From a virus, in the IMG/VR virus record IMGVR_UViG_3300025728_000009, positions 27,286 through 91,285 of that record: a stretch of 64,000 nucleotides of DNA; one strand, given 5' to 3'. This document shows positions 50,903-59,698 of the stretch, piece after piece. The position numbers and the translations under genes were made by a program. A model generated the notes under the pieces. That model was given only the letters and a program-made list of their open reading frames with translations, was not told the origin of the DNA and searched no databases. How positions within the stretch are numbered: position 1 is the first letter of the stretch; each line of letters opens with the position of its first letter.

Positions 50903-51692
50903 AGTATTTCTCCAAATAAATGTTGTACTTTCTAGATAACTTATATTTACAATCTCTGTACAATTCATCTAGAATTTGTTTAGAGTATACTTTGCTGCAA
51001 AGACTGAATACGTGGAGAGTTCCTTTCACGTAGTAGTTAGGTTTGCAGTCGGGGAATAATGATTTACAATACTCCCCAAAAGCCTCCACTACCTCTTGAC
51101 TTCCAACCAAACCAATCTCGTTTGAAGATTTAGAAATAGATCCATCACCCTCAATCATTCCACGCCAAAAATGTCGGTTATATTTGAATACTTCAGGACA
51201 AACTTCTTTAGCTGATTTACGCTGTGACATCCCTAATGCAACTAGTCGTTCTGTCATTAGATCGTGTTTAAAATAGAAAGAGGCTCGATTGTACACAGAA
51301 CCATTCCGTGAATCTGTATGAGTACCAACTGAGATTTTATTTTCAGTTCCTACATAAGCTTTGAGATTCTCCAAAACTTCAATGTCTTTAGAGTTAATCG
51401 CAACTACCATCGCGTTATTTGTATAGCAGCCATCGCTCAAGAGCCATCCATAGAAGTAGGCGCAATCTTCTTCGGTTGTATCTAAGAACGCAGAATCATT
51501 AGCGTGTTGTTCTCTGTAAAACTTAAGTGTCTTTGGTTCTACTTCAAACTTCTTAAAGACTTTCCTAATATCTTGGATACTACATTCTTTCAGTTTTTGT
51601 ATCTGACGAATTGAGTTACCTTGATCGTAAAGTTCGACAATTTCAAGTTCAACTTCTTCAGACAAGCCTTTTGATCGTTCTTTGTATTTCAA
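50874..51692 (-). CDS. Free-standing LAGLIDADG homing endonuclease
   Basis: A 272-aa protein. An N-terminal helix-turn-helix-like part (LYDQGNSIRQIQKLKECS) precedes two LAGLIDADG motifs (FYGWLLSDGCY near residue 80 and FWRGMIEGDGSI near 175). A GGAGTGAACC ribosome site lies upstream. It sits between the head fibre and adaptor genes and runs 29 nt into the adaptor. Not in an intron or intein here, so it moves as an intergenic insertion. Confidence 0.85.
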   Translation of the reverse strand: MKYKERSKGLSEEVELEIVELYDQGNSIRQIQKLKECSIQDIRKVFKKFEVEPKTLKFYREQHANDSAFLDTTEEDCAYFYGWLLSDGCYTNNAMVVAINSKDIEVLENLKAYVGTENKISVGTHTDSRNGSVYNRASFYFKHDLMTERLVALGMSQRKSAKEVCPEVFKYNRHFWRGMIEGDGSISKSSNEIGLVGSQEVVEAFGEYCKSLFPDCKPNYYVKGTLHVFSLCSKVYSKQILDELYRDCKYKLSRKYNIYLEKYYGFDACRTG

Positions 51693-51747
51693 TTTGGTTC
51701 ACTCCTAAATAAATTCAACTTGTATTCTAGCATCTATTTAAAGGAAT

Positions 51748-51769
51748 GAAAAGGGGTTTTGACACCCCT
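51748..51769 (-). terminator. Rho-independent terminator
   Basis: On the minus strand AGGGGT-GTCAAA-ACCCCT (51769-51752) is followed by TTTTC. It lies just after the stop of the 109-aa head gene, upstream of the LAGLIDADG gene, and could give higher capsid-side transcript levels. Confidence 0.7.
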
Positions 51770-51775
51770 ATAATT

Positions 51776-52105
51776 TTAGCTTGCAGGCATAATACCAGCA
51801 GTAATCAACTTGGTGAGCAGAGCATTATAGGCTACAGTTACAGCAGCCAAGGTTGCAAAGTCAGGGGATTGTTGAGCAGTAAAAGTAATCTGTTTTACGA
51901 TACCAGCAGCAGCGGTGGTCGCAGCAACAGTACCAATAGCAGTACGTGCAGCAGCAGCATCTGTGGCAGTCAGTACAGCACGGCCAACAGTAGTAGAGTC
52001 AGTAATGTCAGCGGCTTGTACGGAACTACCACCAGCATTAATTTGTGCAGCCAAATCGTTTACAGCTACAATGTAGCCAGCCCCAACAACGGGAGTAATA
52101 GCCAT
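51776..52105 (-). CDS. Head fibre/decoration-like protein
   Basis: A 109-aa Ala/Thr-rich protein (GGSSVQAADITDSTTVGRAV, then TATDAAAARTAIGTV). This low-complexity pattern is common in small capsid-associated fibre proteins, including those grouped with phi29 head fibres. It follows the capsid gene. Function inferred. Confidence 0.55.
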   Translation of the reverse strand: MAITPVVGAGYIVAVNDLAAQINAGGSSVQAADITDSTTVGRAVLTATDAAAARTAIGTVAATTAAAGIVKQITFTAQQSPDFATLAAVTVAYNALLTKLITAGIMPAS

Positions 52106-52117
52106 TTGAATCTCCTA

Positions 52118-52150
52118 AATAATGAGGGCTATATTTCAAACCCTCTTATT
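52118..52150 (-). promoter_or_regulatory. Hairpin between capsid and head-fibre genes
   Basis: GAGGG and CCCTC (52145-52124) with flanking AATAA/TTATT extend to a near-continuous 10-bp stem. There is no U-tract after it on the minus strand, so it may be an attenuator or mRNA stabiliser below the capsid gene. Confidence 0.45.
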
Positions 52151-52162
52151 ATAAGCTCTTAT

Positions 52163-53251
52163 TTAAGGAGCAATGCTTACACGTACAAGTGCTTGTGGGC
52201 GCAGTACGGCGTTCATGAAGTTCGATTCAGACATGATTTCAATGAAATCGTCTTTTTCGTTCATGTATTCGAACCAGTAAGCCTCAGAAGCAACTTGGTT
52301 CACGGTAGCAAAACGGTTAGCCGGAGCATAGTAGGTTTTGAACAGTGCTTCAGATGCAACCTGTGGGAATACACGGCATTCGCCAGCAGGGATGTAAGGA
52401 ACGGTGGCGCCAGTGTTACGATCAACATAGCTGCCACGGTATTCGATCCAGAGGATACCACCGTAGTAGAAGTTGCGATAACGAGCGTCAAGACCAAACA
52501 CGTTAGCAGTCAGACGACCATTCAGAACAGCAGTACCTTGGGTTTGGCTGAAGTACTTGTAAGTATCAACAACAAACGGGTGGGTAATCAGGGCATTGAA
52601 GAAGCTTGGCGAGCAAACTGCAATCAAACCATCAACTACTGCACCAGACTGAACACCATCTTGTACAGCTGCAACAATTGGCTCAACTTCAACCAGTGGA
52701 TCAGCGGCAAGGTTGGTCAGGTCCATAGTCAGTTCGGTACGGGTAACACCGAACTCGTTGTACCAGTTGATAGTGCTGCCATACGAAGTAGCCAGAGTCC
52801 CACTAGGAGCGTAAACACCACCAGTTACCATCAGTTGAGCACGAGCAGCCTCAAGAGTCAGTGCGTGGTTCATACGCATTTGAATCATTTTACGACTACG
52901 AGTAGACGCCACGGATTCAGTTTGGATACCAGCAAACACGTTATCCCACGAAACAACACCGTCGATGTCGTTAGGAGTGATTGCATCGTCCAGAGGGAAG
53001 TGGGGAATACTTGCAGTCAAGTACGAACGGGTTGGACCACGGGAAGCGTTGTTACGTTCATCCCAGTTACGGTCAGGAATCAGACCTTCGTTCCAAACAG
53101 TGCGAGGAACCAGAACGGTTTTCTGAGACTTGGCTTCGGTGTCGAAAATACCCAATTGGTTAAACAGGCCCCATTGGTTAGGGACAATGTTAACGGTTTC
53201 GGATAGGTCTACTACGCGGTTGAAATCCTGCGGATTATAAGAAAGTGGCAT
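52163..53251 (-). CDS. Major capsid protein, lambda gpE-like
   Basis: A 362-aa protein with the gpE-family pattern: NPQDFNRVVDLSETVNIVPN near the N-terminus, SRKMIQMRMNHALTLEAARA in the middle and FATVNQVASEAYWFEYMNE towards the end. Preceded by decoration and protease genes in the expected order. Confidence 0.9.
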   Translation of the reverse strand: MPLSYNPQDFNRVVDLSETVNIVPNQWGLFNQLGIFDTEAKSQKTVLVPRTVWNEGLIPDRNWDERNNASRGPTRSYLTASIPHFPLDDAITPNDIDGVVSWDNVFAGIQTESVASTRSRKMIQMRMNHALTLEAARAQLMVTGGVYAPSGTLATSYGSTINWYNEFGVTRTELTMDLTNLAADPLVEVEPIVAAVQDGVQSGAVVDGLIAVCSPSFFNALITHPFVVDTYKYFSQTQGTAVLNGRLTANVFGLDARYRNFYYGGILWIEYRGSYVDRNTGATVPYIPAGECRVFPQVASEALFKTYYAPANRFATVNQVASEAYWFEYMNEKDDFIEIMSESNFMNAVLRPQALVRVSIAP

Positions 53252-53265
53252 ATTAGTATTAGTCC

Positions 53266-53700
53266 TTAGATAGTGATTTCAACAATTACGCCCTGTTCTT
53301 TCAACAGGTGACGCAGTGCTTCAAATTGTGGTGCGCTCAGGAACCCCGAGGTAGCGGTTTTAATCAGGTAATCTTTCAGGATCACGTTGTCACGAACATA
53401 ACCAACAGCGTTGTCAGTAGTGTCAGCAGCCAACAGAGTGAAACCTTGTGGTTTTGCTTGGTAACGATCACCGAACAGAACAACAAATTCGTTAGTGGTA
53501 ACGAGTTGGGAAGCGTTGCTCAGAAGAGCATATGCAGTGTCAGTTGCAGCTTTTGCCCGGAAAGCAACCATGCCCATAACAACTGGGGTATCGGAGGCTA
53601 CGTCAACAAACACAACTTCGCGAGCATAACCAACACTAGGATCACGTTCGTGAACTACAAGGTCAGACAGTTGGGTGAAGCCACGGGTTACTAGAGGCAT
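53266..53700 (-). CDS. Head decoration protein, gpD-like
   Basis: A 144-aa protein between protease and capsid genes. The N-terminal VVHERDPSVGYAREVVFVDV resembles lambda gpD-type decoration proteins of this cassette. It probably caps capsid threefold axes. Confidence 0.7.
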   Translation of the reverse strand: MPLVTRGFTQLSDLVVHERDPSVGYAREVVFVDVASDTPVVMGMVAFRAKAATDTAYALLSNASQLVTTNEFVVLFGDRYQAKPQGFTLLAADTTDNAVGYVRDNVILKDYLIKTATSGFLSAPQFEALRHLLKEQGVIVEITI

Positions 53701-54122
53701 TATTTAGCACCTTCTTTTTGAAATTGAGCTTTAAGTTTTTCGGCGGTAAGATCAGCGCCTTGGGGTTTTTCTGGTTTTACTTCAGCGCCTTGACCACCAA
53801 CTTCACCCATCAGGGCAGATTGATCAATAACTTCAGCTTGTGCTTTAAAGCCTGCGACAACTGCTTCAAACGATGCATCATCCAGAATAGACAGAGAAGC
53901 AAGCAGTGCATCTTGTTTAACGGCTGCGAGTGCGGTTTTACGGGTAGAAAGTTTAGCTTCTACTTTTTCAGCTTCTAGTTCAGCAACTTTGGCTTTGAAC
54001 GTAGAGAGTTCAGAACCTTGAGTTACGAGGGTGGCTTGGAGAGTTTCTTTAACAGAGGTAAGCTCTGCAAGTTGCTCTTGGGACGCAGTAAGCTGCGCTT
54101 GCAATTCAGCAAGTTGGGTCAT
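53700..54122 (-). CDS. Nested scaffold protein, internal start
   Basis: An in-frame ATG (MTQLAELQAQL) at 54122 has GAGGAAA about 8 nt upstream and would give a 140-aa stand-alone scaffold, comparable to lambda Nu3 inside gene C. Inferred from position and ribosome site. Confidence 0.55.
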   Translation of the reverse strand: MTQLAELQAQLTASQEQLAELTSVKETLQATLVTQGSELSTFKAKVAELEAEKVEAKLSTRKTALAAVKQDALLASLSILDDASFEAVVAGFKAQAEVIDQSALMGEVGGQGAEVKPEKPQGADLTAEKLKAQFQKEGAK

Positions 54123-55031
54123 ATCTAGAGTTTCCTCTGTTGGCTTATTAAATTTAAAAATGCGATTACTCACAGAACTTCCTTCTTTATTACTTTGGGC
54201 TTCGCCCGACAGGTAAGAGTAAAAATCTTCTTGTGTCATTACCTTATCAGCTAGGCCCAAGGCAATTGCATCTTCCGCAAGGAAGGTGTTTGCTTGAGTA
54301 TTCCTAACTGCTTCTACAGACAAGTTACGATGTTCCGCAACATACTCTGTAAAATCTTTGTAGAGAGCATCTACTTTATATTGCAAGTCATCCAAGAACT
54401 CTTTACGGAAAGAGCCATCTTCAGCAAACGGAATCTTTTCAGTTCCTGCTGAGATAAAGCTACGTTCATAGCCTTTCATTTCAAGGGCTTTGGAATCATT
54501 CATCAATCGAATCAGAACACCAATAGAGCCAATCTCTGAATTCTTATTAGAGATGATTTCATCGGAGATAGCAGTAAGACCATAGGCAGCAGAGGCAGAC
54601 AAACCGTCAACATAGGAGATGATTTTTACACCTTTTTCGTCTGCTTTTTTACGCAGATAATTACCAGTGTCCATCATACCGTAAGCTTCACCACCACCAG
54701 ACTCCACCATAAAGGCTACAGTCTTTACACCTTCTTCAAGGAGGGCCTCAAAGTCTTCCTTAATACTTTCGTAAGATGTGCCACCACAAAATGCTTCCCA
54801 ACCAGTTGACTTGTTAGTCAGTGGGCCAGAGATATGAATTACGCCAAGATTAGATTCTGCATAATGCAGAGTGCTATACATGGAGAATTCACTATCAGCT
54901 TTTGGTGTTACATCAACAGTTCCTTCGCAACGCTTATCTACATAGTTCAGAATAGATTCAAAACTTTTAGAGTCCACTAGGAGAGGAGTGTCGAACAGCT
55001 TCGACCTAAGTCGGGCTAATTCATGGGCCAT
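53700..55031 (-). CDS. Head maturation protease (S49) fused to scaffold
   Basis: A 443-aa protein. The first 280 residues form an SppA/ClpP-like S49 peptidase. VESGGGEAYGMMDTG precedes the nucleophile in DGLSASAAYG, and EIGSIGVL matches the conserved strand. The last 140 residues are a helical scaffold (QLAELQAQLTASQEQLAEL) with a flexible Lys/Glu-rich tail. This is the lambda gpC/Nu3 plan, in which the protease degrades the scaffold after shell assembly. Confidence 0.85.
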   Translation of the reverse strand: MAHELARLRSKLFDTPLLVDSKSFESILNYVDKRCEGTVDVTPKADSEFSMYSTLHYAESNLGVIHISGPLTNKSTGWEAFCGGTSYESIKEDFEALLEEGVKTVAFMVESGGGEAYGMMDTGNYLRKKADEKGVKIISYVDGLSASAAYGLTAISDEIISNKNSEIGSIGVLIRLMNDSKALEMKGYERSFISAGTEKIPFAEDGSFRKEFLDDLQYKVDALYKDFTEYVAEHRNLSVEAVRNTQANTFLAEDAIALGLADKVMTQEDFYSYLSGEAQSNKEGSSVSNRIFKFNKPTEETLDMTQLAELQAQLTASQEQLAELTSVKETLQATLVTQGSELSTFKAKVAELEAEKVEAKLSTRKTALAAVKQDALLASLSILDDASFEAVVAGFKAQAEVIDQSALMGEVGGQGAEVKPEKPQGADLTAEKLKAQFQKEGAK

Positions 55032-55043
55032 AAATGGACTCCT

Positions 55044-56528
55044 TTATGAGTTTTCAGTGTTCCCAACAGAAGCATCATCGCCTCCGTTTGGACTAGTTGA
55101 AGTTCCTTCACCTGCTGTTGCCATACCTTCACCTGCACCAGAAGAGTAAGTTGTAAGTTGTTCCCTCACATCTTCAATATTTTCAGTGCCGTAGAACGGA
55201 CAAGGCATACCAGCTTGATCAGCAATCCAGTTGATCGTATCAGCGTCTTGCGACATAAGGCCAACAGAAGCAACTCGCTGAATGAACTTGGACAATACAT
55301 CGAGGTCTTGCTGTGCCAGCTTACCGAAGTCGAAATAAGGTGTTACTGTGGTATCCCAACCATTCAGAGCGAACAACTGAGGAATGAGGTCATGGTTAAG
55401 TTGATCCCGAATCTCAATCAGCTTGGCTTCAATTGCCATCTCAGCTACAGATACTTTACTTTCTGCAAGCGAGAACGAGCCAGAACCGTTATTACCAAGG
55501 CTAAGAAAATCAGCAAACAAACATGTCAAGATTTCTTGTGCGTAGCGAGAGATAATCGCACTTGTATCAAAGGCTTTCTGTCCAGTAACAGATACAATCT
55601 CAAACGAAAACTCTTTGTTGCCGTCAGAATTCTGTACCATTGGTAGAATAAAGCCCGACTGCTCAGCTACAGCAGCATTACGCATCATCTTCTTATAATA
55701 CTCGTAAACAGCCTTATCTTCTGGAGAAGCATTAGGATCCATATAACGAGGAGGAAGATAAAGAACTTTGAAGCCTTGCATATCTTGGGATACACCGATT
55801 GCCTCTGATTCCTCAAAAGCTTTCTTGTACTTCCAAGACTCCCAAGCACCTACAAGTGGACTTTGCCCATTTGGGTCATCTTTAACGCTACCGTTACGAA
55901 AGAGTAGGAACTTTTTACGTGGGATTTTAACTTTATCCCCGTAGATACTGTCTACACCGTCGTAAGTGAACTGGTTCAACCCCGTAGGTTTAATAATCTG
56001 TTGCCATACACCAGAAAGGTCACGACCTTCGTTTTCCCACTCCCAGCCTATAATAGAGTCTTGTGCTCGCTGGGGGAGTTTCTTAAGCCCAATCAAACCA
56101 TCGTCATATTTAGATCCGTTGGACTTTTGGCGTCTGCGGTAAACCTTTTCTTGGACATCAAAACCATAACGATTAAAGCTAACAACTTCTTTGATGAATT
56201 GATTCCACGAGTGGTCCATATCATCTTTGCACTGGGAGACAAATGTTGCTTTTGCTTTAAGCTCTTCTTCATAACCTTCAGGAATTTTCACAGTCCAAGG
56301 TACACGAGCAATCATCATTTCAACTAAGTTCAATGCAGGAGCAATTGTACCGTCTTTTGACATCTTCTTGAAAGTGTTGATTGCCCAAGGCCAGCGAAGC
56401 TCGAAAGCGCATTCATCGAATACTTGACCACCCGAAACCTTAAGTGAATTGAAGCCTGTCTCTCCCAACTTCAATCTAATGGGTGTATTTTCACCCGTAC
56501 TAAGGGTTTCTGTATTTTCTTCAGCCAT
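55044..56528 (-). CDS. Portal protein, DUF935-like
   Basis: A 494-aa protein. SLKVSGGQVFDECAFELRWP and the central RNGSVKDDPNGQSPLVGAWE match DUF935/phage portal families, and the C-terminus is a disordered Gly/Ser-rich tail. It lies directly after the large terminase and before the protease. It forms the dodecameric DNA channel. Confidence 0.85.
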   Translation of the reverse strand: MAEENTETLSTGENTPIRLKLGETGFNSLKVSGGQVFDECAFELRWPWAINTFKKMSKDGTIAPALNLVEMMIARVPWTVKIPEGYEEELKAKATFVSQCKDDMDHSWNQFIKEVVSFNRYGFDVQEKVYRRRQKSNGSKYDDGLIGLKKLPQRAQDSIIGWEWENEGRDLSGVWQQIIKPTGLNQFTYDGVDSIYGDKVKIPRKKFLLFRNGSVKDDPNGQSPLVGAWESWKYKKAFEESEAIGVSQDMQGFKVLYLPPRYMDPNASPEDKAVYEYYKKMMRNAAVAEQSGFILPMVQNSDGNKEFSFEIVSVTGQKAFDTSAIISRYAQEILTCLFADFLSLGNNGSGSFSLAESKVSVAEMAIEAKLIEIRDQLNHDLIPQLFALNGWDTTVTPYFDFGKLAQQDLDVLSKFIQRVASVGLMSQDADTINWIADQAGMPCPFYGTENIEDVREQLTTYSSGAGEGMATAGEGTSTSPNGGDDASVGNTENS

Positions 56529-56537
56529 GAAGGCTCC

Positions 56538-58465
56538 TTAGCGATTAAATGGATTTTTAGTTGAGAGGTCAGCAGTAACTAGACCACCAAGGAAGTTTCC
56601 GATATGTATCTTTTGAGCCAACGTAATGAAAGCATCACTAGTTGCGTCAACTTGCATTATCTTAAATAAGATTCGTTAATTCTTATTCAGCCTCTCGGCT
56701 GCTATACATCGCTGTATAGAGGAGACTATCTCTTCAAACAAAATTGTTTGCCCACTGCTTCGCTTCACTTGAAGCTACTCTACTCACTTCCATCTTACAG
56801 ATGTGTTTTCGATAGTCGTTACACGTTCTCATTTCTGAGCTTCGCTCGGTATTGTCTCAAAGAGAGGTTCACCGAATTCAATGGGTTTATAGACGACCAA
56901 TATTTAAAAAATCGTCTTTAATATTTCGACTTCCGTCAAAGCCTTCCAGTTCAAAAAAGTAAGCTTCGTTCCAAGGGCCTTCAACATAGTCTACAAGTCC
57001 GGCTTCAGCAGCAGATGCAAAAGGCTGGAATCTTGTTACTTTAGATTTATTTGAGGGACGCATTCTGGAAGAGAAGCCTTCCTCAATCAATTCTCTAATC
57101 ATCATTTGACCAGCAGCTTTACCAGCTTGACCGGGCTCTTGAGGCAGAATGATTTGAGTGTTTTCAGGATCATCTTTTGCTGTTTGTATAATCCTCTGCA
57201 TCACCTCACCGAAGCGTGCTCGGAATCTAACAGAGTCACAAACTATGTACCTGCCTTGTTTTGTCTTGCCAATCAGTACACCAGCCGTCCAGTCAGGATT
57301 AGGCAGGCTATCTGATGGCAATGAGCCAGCTATATCCCAAGCCCTGCAATATGAAACAATCTGCTGTTCATGTTCTCTAACTGGCGTCACGAACTCACGT
57401 TTAAAGAAGCCGCTGGAAGATTCTCGCACAAACCAGTTACCTTCCAAGAGCCGCTGACGCTCGACTCCACGAAGTCCTTTCAGCCAACTAACATATTTTG
57501 GGTTAACTTCTTGAACAATTTTGTTATCGTAAACGTTGGCACTAATAAAGGTAAAAGACAGAGCATCTTTTTCTTCAATACCGTACTCTTCCCAAAGCTG
57601 TTGTTTTGTATCTCCCCAAACAAAGTCACCATCCATAAAGGAAAAGTAACGAATAATTCCGTCTTTATCTCTATCTGGTGTTCCGTCTGCTTTCAAATAA
57701 GGCTCAACCCACTTTCGTAGCCCATGATCGGCTGATGGGTTGCATGTGATTTTTAGGTGGGGTTTTACTGAAGGACAAGATGGGTTACGCATACGAGACA
57801 TGATATATTGAATCATGTACATCGTAAATTGAGTTCCCTCATCTATATAGAAAAGATTTGCTTCACTACCTTGCCAGTTTACATCGGCTTGGTCGTTCTC
57901 AAAGTGCTTAAGATAAATCTCAGCGCCTGATTTATGAAAAACAAACTTACCATCTTTAGCTCGCCAAGTATATTCATCTGAATTATAAGCTTGGTTAAAA
58001 ATCCTTCGACACTTCGTCAACAACCCACCGGGACCATTTAGTTGGGGAGTTGTTCGACGAGTCATTACGCCAATAAAATTTGGAATGTCTGTATACTTCA
58101 GAAAATCAATTACTCCGATTTCTGACTTACCAGAACCTGCTGCCATTAAGTTATAGAGTTCGTTACACTCTCTTCGCTCTCGCAAAGGATCGGACTATAT
58201 CTTCTACTTTCGTAGCCCCCCGTTTCGATTGCACTTGCAACCTACTCGCCTACATTCATCAGCGTTAGTCTCTACACGTTACTTATAAATAAGTCTTCGC
58301 TCGGTATTGCCCACGTCTTTACGTTTGGGTTTCACCGAATTAGAGGGGTTTTAATTGGAGGCGCTAAAGTTCACCACCAAACAGCGTCACGTCAGCTTCT
58401 GACACACAGTACATATGCTGACGTTTTCCGCAGGGTCCGGGTAGCACCTTTTCAGGTTCACTCAT
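56538..58465 (-). CDS. terL: Terminase large subunit, split by two group I introns
   Basis: Three exons on the minus strand: 58465-58367, 58143-56911 and 56654-56538. Joined, they encode 482 aa with no frameshift. Exon 1 ends FGGEL and exon 2 begins AAGSGKS, completing Walker A. Exon 2 has the Walker B-like NLFYIDEGT and nuclease aspartate in RAWDIAGS. Exon 2 ends KDD and exon 3 starts QVDA, giving the C-terminal KDDQVDA nuclease motif. The start ATG overlaps the preceding HNH stop (ATGA). N-terminal QHMY supplies an adenine-contact Gln. Without splicing, the ATPase and nuclease domains are broken. Confidence 0.9.
56655..56910 (-). mobile_element. Group I intron 2 in terminase gene
   Basis: A 256-nt ORF-less intron between KDD and QVDA. 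The minus-strand core includes AATTCGGTGAA and AATACCGAGCGAAG (P4/P6 side), CTCA-GAAA-TGAG, a P7 pair ACGACTATC / GATAGTC, and peripheral hairpins CTATACA-GCGA-TGTATAG and CAGCC-GAGA-GGCTG. The last base is G (AATG/CAA), as expected. It shares its core with intron 1. Confidence 0.85.
58144..58366 (-). mobile_element. Group I intron 1 in terminase gene
   Basis: A 223-nt ORF-less intron within the Walker A coding region (GAA CTT / GCA GCA). Minus-strand core: AATTCGGTGAA...AATACCGAGCGAAG, P7 pair GAGACTAAC / ATATAGTC, P8 CTAC-GAAA-GTAG immediately before AGAAGATATAGTCC. It follows a U and ends in G. The nearest endonuclease gene lies only about 96 nt upstream of it. Confidence 0.9.
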
Positions 58466-59160
58466 TCTTTATTCCGTCCGAAATATTTAATCTCAGCGGC
58501 TTCACGAGCTTTAACTGCTTCTTCAAAAGTATCAAACCTTCCAAGACCAATTACTTCGCCCATGTATCCGATTTGAGAAGTCCATTTACCACGTTCTTCA
58601 CTCCAACCAACTCCAGTTCTACCTGATGTATTGTGGGATTTGATTCGTGTGTTATATGACTGGTTACTCTTAGTGTCCCACTTGCAATTCTCTGGAGAAT
58701 AGTCTTCGTTAACTTCAATTCGTTCAAGAGTAAGACCGTTACATGGTCCCATATCTTCGTAGAAGTTAATAAAGCCTTGAGGGGCAGCTTCTAACCAACG
58801 CTCACAAATACCAATTCCTCGACCACCGTAGTAATCAAATCCTGTATCGTTTGGGTTGGTACATCTGTTTAACATTTCTCGGTGTGACCTGTATTCAGGA
58901 CTTTTCACCATCCCATGCTTTGTAATTTTATCTTCAAGGTAGCAACCACAAGATAATGTGTGATTCCTAAGAAGATTACTTTGCTGTACTATAAGAGTAT
59001 TACCGCACTCACAAGCACAGAGCCACAAACCCTTACGTTGGCCAGATGGCTGAACTTTCCAACCATCAAAGTCTAGTACGGTAAGTCTCTCAAACACTTG
59101 ACCAGTCAAATCTTTTCTTGGTCTTTCCAGCAAAGGTCTTACGTTAACTACTTCATTCAT
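58462..59160 (-). CDS. HNH homing endonuclease with AP2-like domain
   Basis: A 232-aa protein: N-terminal Cys module (CACECG...SCGC), HNH-like core (YYGGRGIGICERW, LERIEVNEDY, NCKWD) and a C-terminal AP2-like part (SGRTGVGWSEERGKWTSQIG) ending KYFGRNKE. The latter is strikingly like the gene at 12027 (KYFGRTKE). Its stop overlaps the terL start, and the ORF-less intron 1 begins 96 nt downstream, so it may be the endonuclease that mobilises that intron in trans. That is inference. Confidence 0.8.
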   Translation of the reverse strand: MNEVVNVRPLLERPRKDLTGQVFERLTVLDFDGWKVQPSGQRKGLWLCACECGNTLIVQQSNLLRNHTLSCGCYLEDKITKHGMVKSPEYRSHREMLNRCTNPNDTGFDYYGGRGIGICERWLEAAPQGFINFYEDMGPCNGLTLERIEVNEDYSPENCKWDTKSNQSYNTRIKSHNTSGRTGVGWSEERGKWTSQIGYMGEVIGLGRFDTFEEAVKAREAAEIKYFGRNKE

Positions 59161-59297
59161 GTTTTAGTCTCTTATTAAACTAAGATAACTGTGTGCCTCA
59201 CGGCAAGACATGAGTATAGGAGCGTTTCACAACGTGTCCTGAATAGGGTGAGGGCGTCATCCCGACGAGCCTCATGTTGCTGCAAGCAGCGAACTCT

Positions 59298-59660
59298 TTA
59301 TTGAGTAACTTTAGAAGCCTCTACAGCTTCAATGTACTCTTTGATCATAAGGCGTTTATCGCGGCCTTTGATGTTACGGCTGGCCAGAATTGGACGGATA
59401 TCCTCGATAGGCATAGCTTCAAGTTGTTCTTTGGTATAAACCTTTTCACTCAAAGCTACCGGGATAGCATTCACACCCGGAGTATTTTCGAGTGTTACAA
59501 TGCCTTCAACTTGAAACACTAGCTCAGCCGCATAAGGCAGTCCCTTCAACCGTGGACATGTACGCTCTTTCAGCGTAGCGCCTTTAGCCCCAAGTTCAAG
59601 TAGTCGCTCTACAAAAGTTACAGGGTTTGTTGCTGTTACATTAATATTTTGAGTTGCCAT
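59298..59660 (-). CDS. Hypothetical protein with masked ribosome site
   Basis: A 120-aa protein (NINVTATNPVTFVERLLELG at the N-terminus; KRLMIKEYIEAVEASKVTQ at the C-terminus), apparently structural or DNA-related. Its GGGAGAA ribosome site lies inside a 9-bp leader hairpin. A strong promoter (59698-59726) drives it. Function unknown. Confidence 0.65.
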   Translation of the reverse strand: MATQNINVTATNPVTFVERLLELGAKGATLKERTCPRLKGLPYAAELVFQVEGIVTLENTPGVNAIPVALSEKVYTKEQLEAMPIEDIRPILASRNIKGRDKRLMIKEYIEAVEASKVTQ

Positions 59661-59665
59661 TTAAT

Positions 59666-59698
59666 TTCTCCCATGTGTTTCTTTCTTTGATGGGAGAA
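59666..59698 (-). promoter_or_regulatory. Leader hairpin hiding a ribosome site
   Basis: TTCTCCCAT (59666-59674) and ATGGGAGAA (59690-59698) pair perfectly over 9 bp. On the minus-strand mRNA the 3' arm contains the GGGAGAA ribosome site 5 nt before the ATG at 59660, so translation should be repressed unless the stem is opened. Confidence 0.55.

Noticed and set aside
51746-53206. 486-aa open frame on the plus strand
   Set aside because: It lies antisense to the capsid gene, is rich in Ser/Asn/Thr from biased complement codons, has no ribosome site and no family likeness. The capsid frame on the other strand is clear.
56887-58185. Stand-alone 432-aa terminase reading frame
   Set aside because: Its first and last residues come from intron sequence. 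The spliced three-exon model restores both conserved motifs, so this frame is not the true gene.
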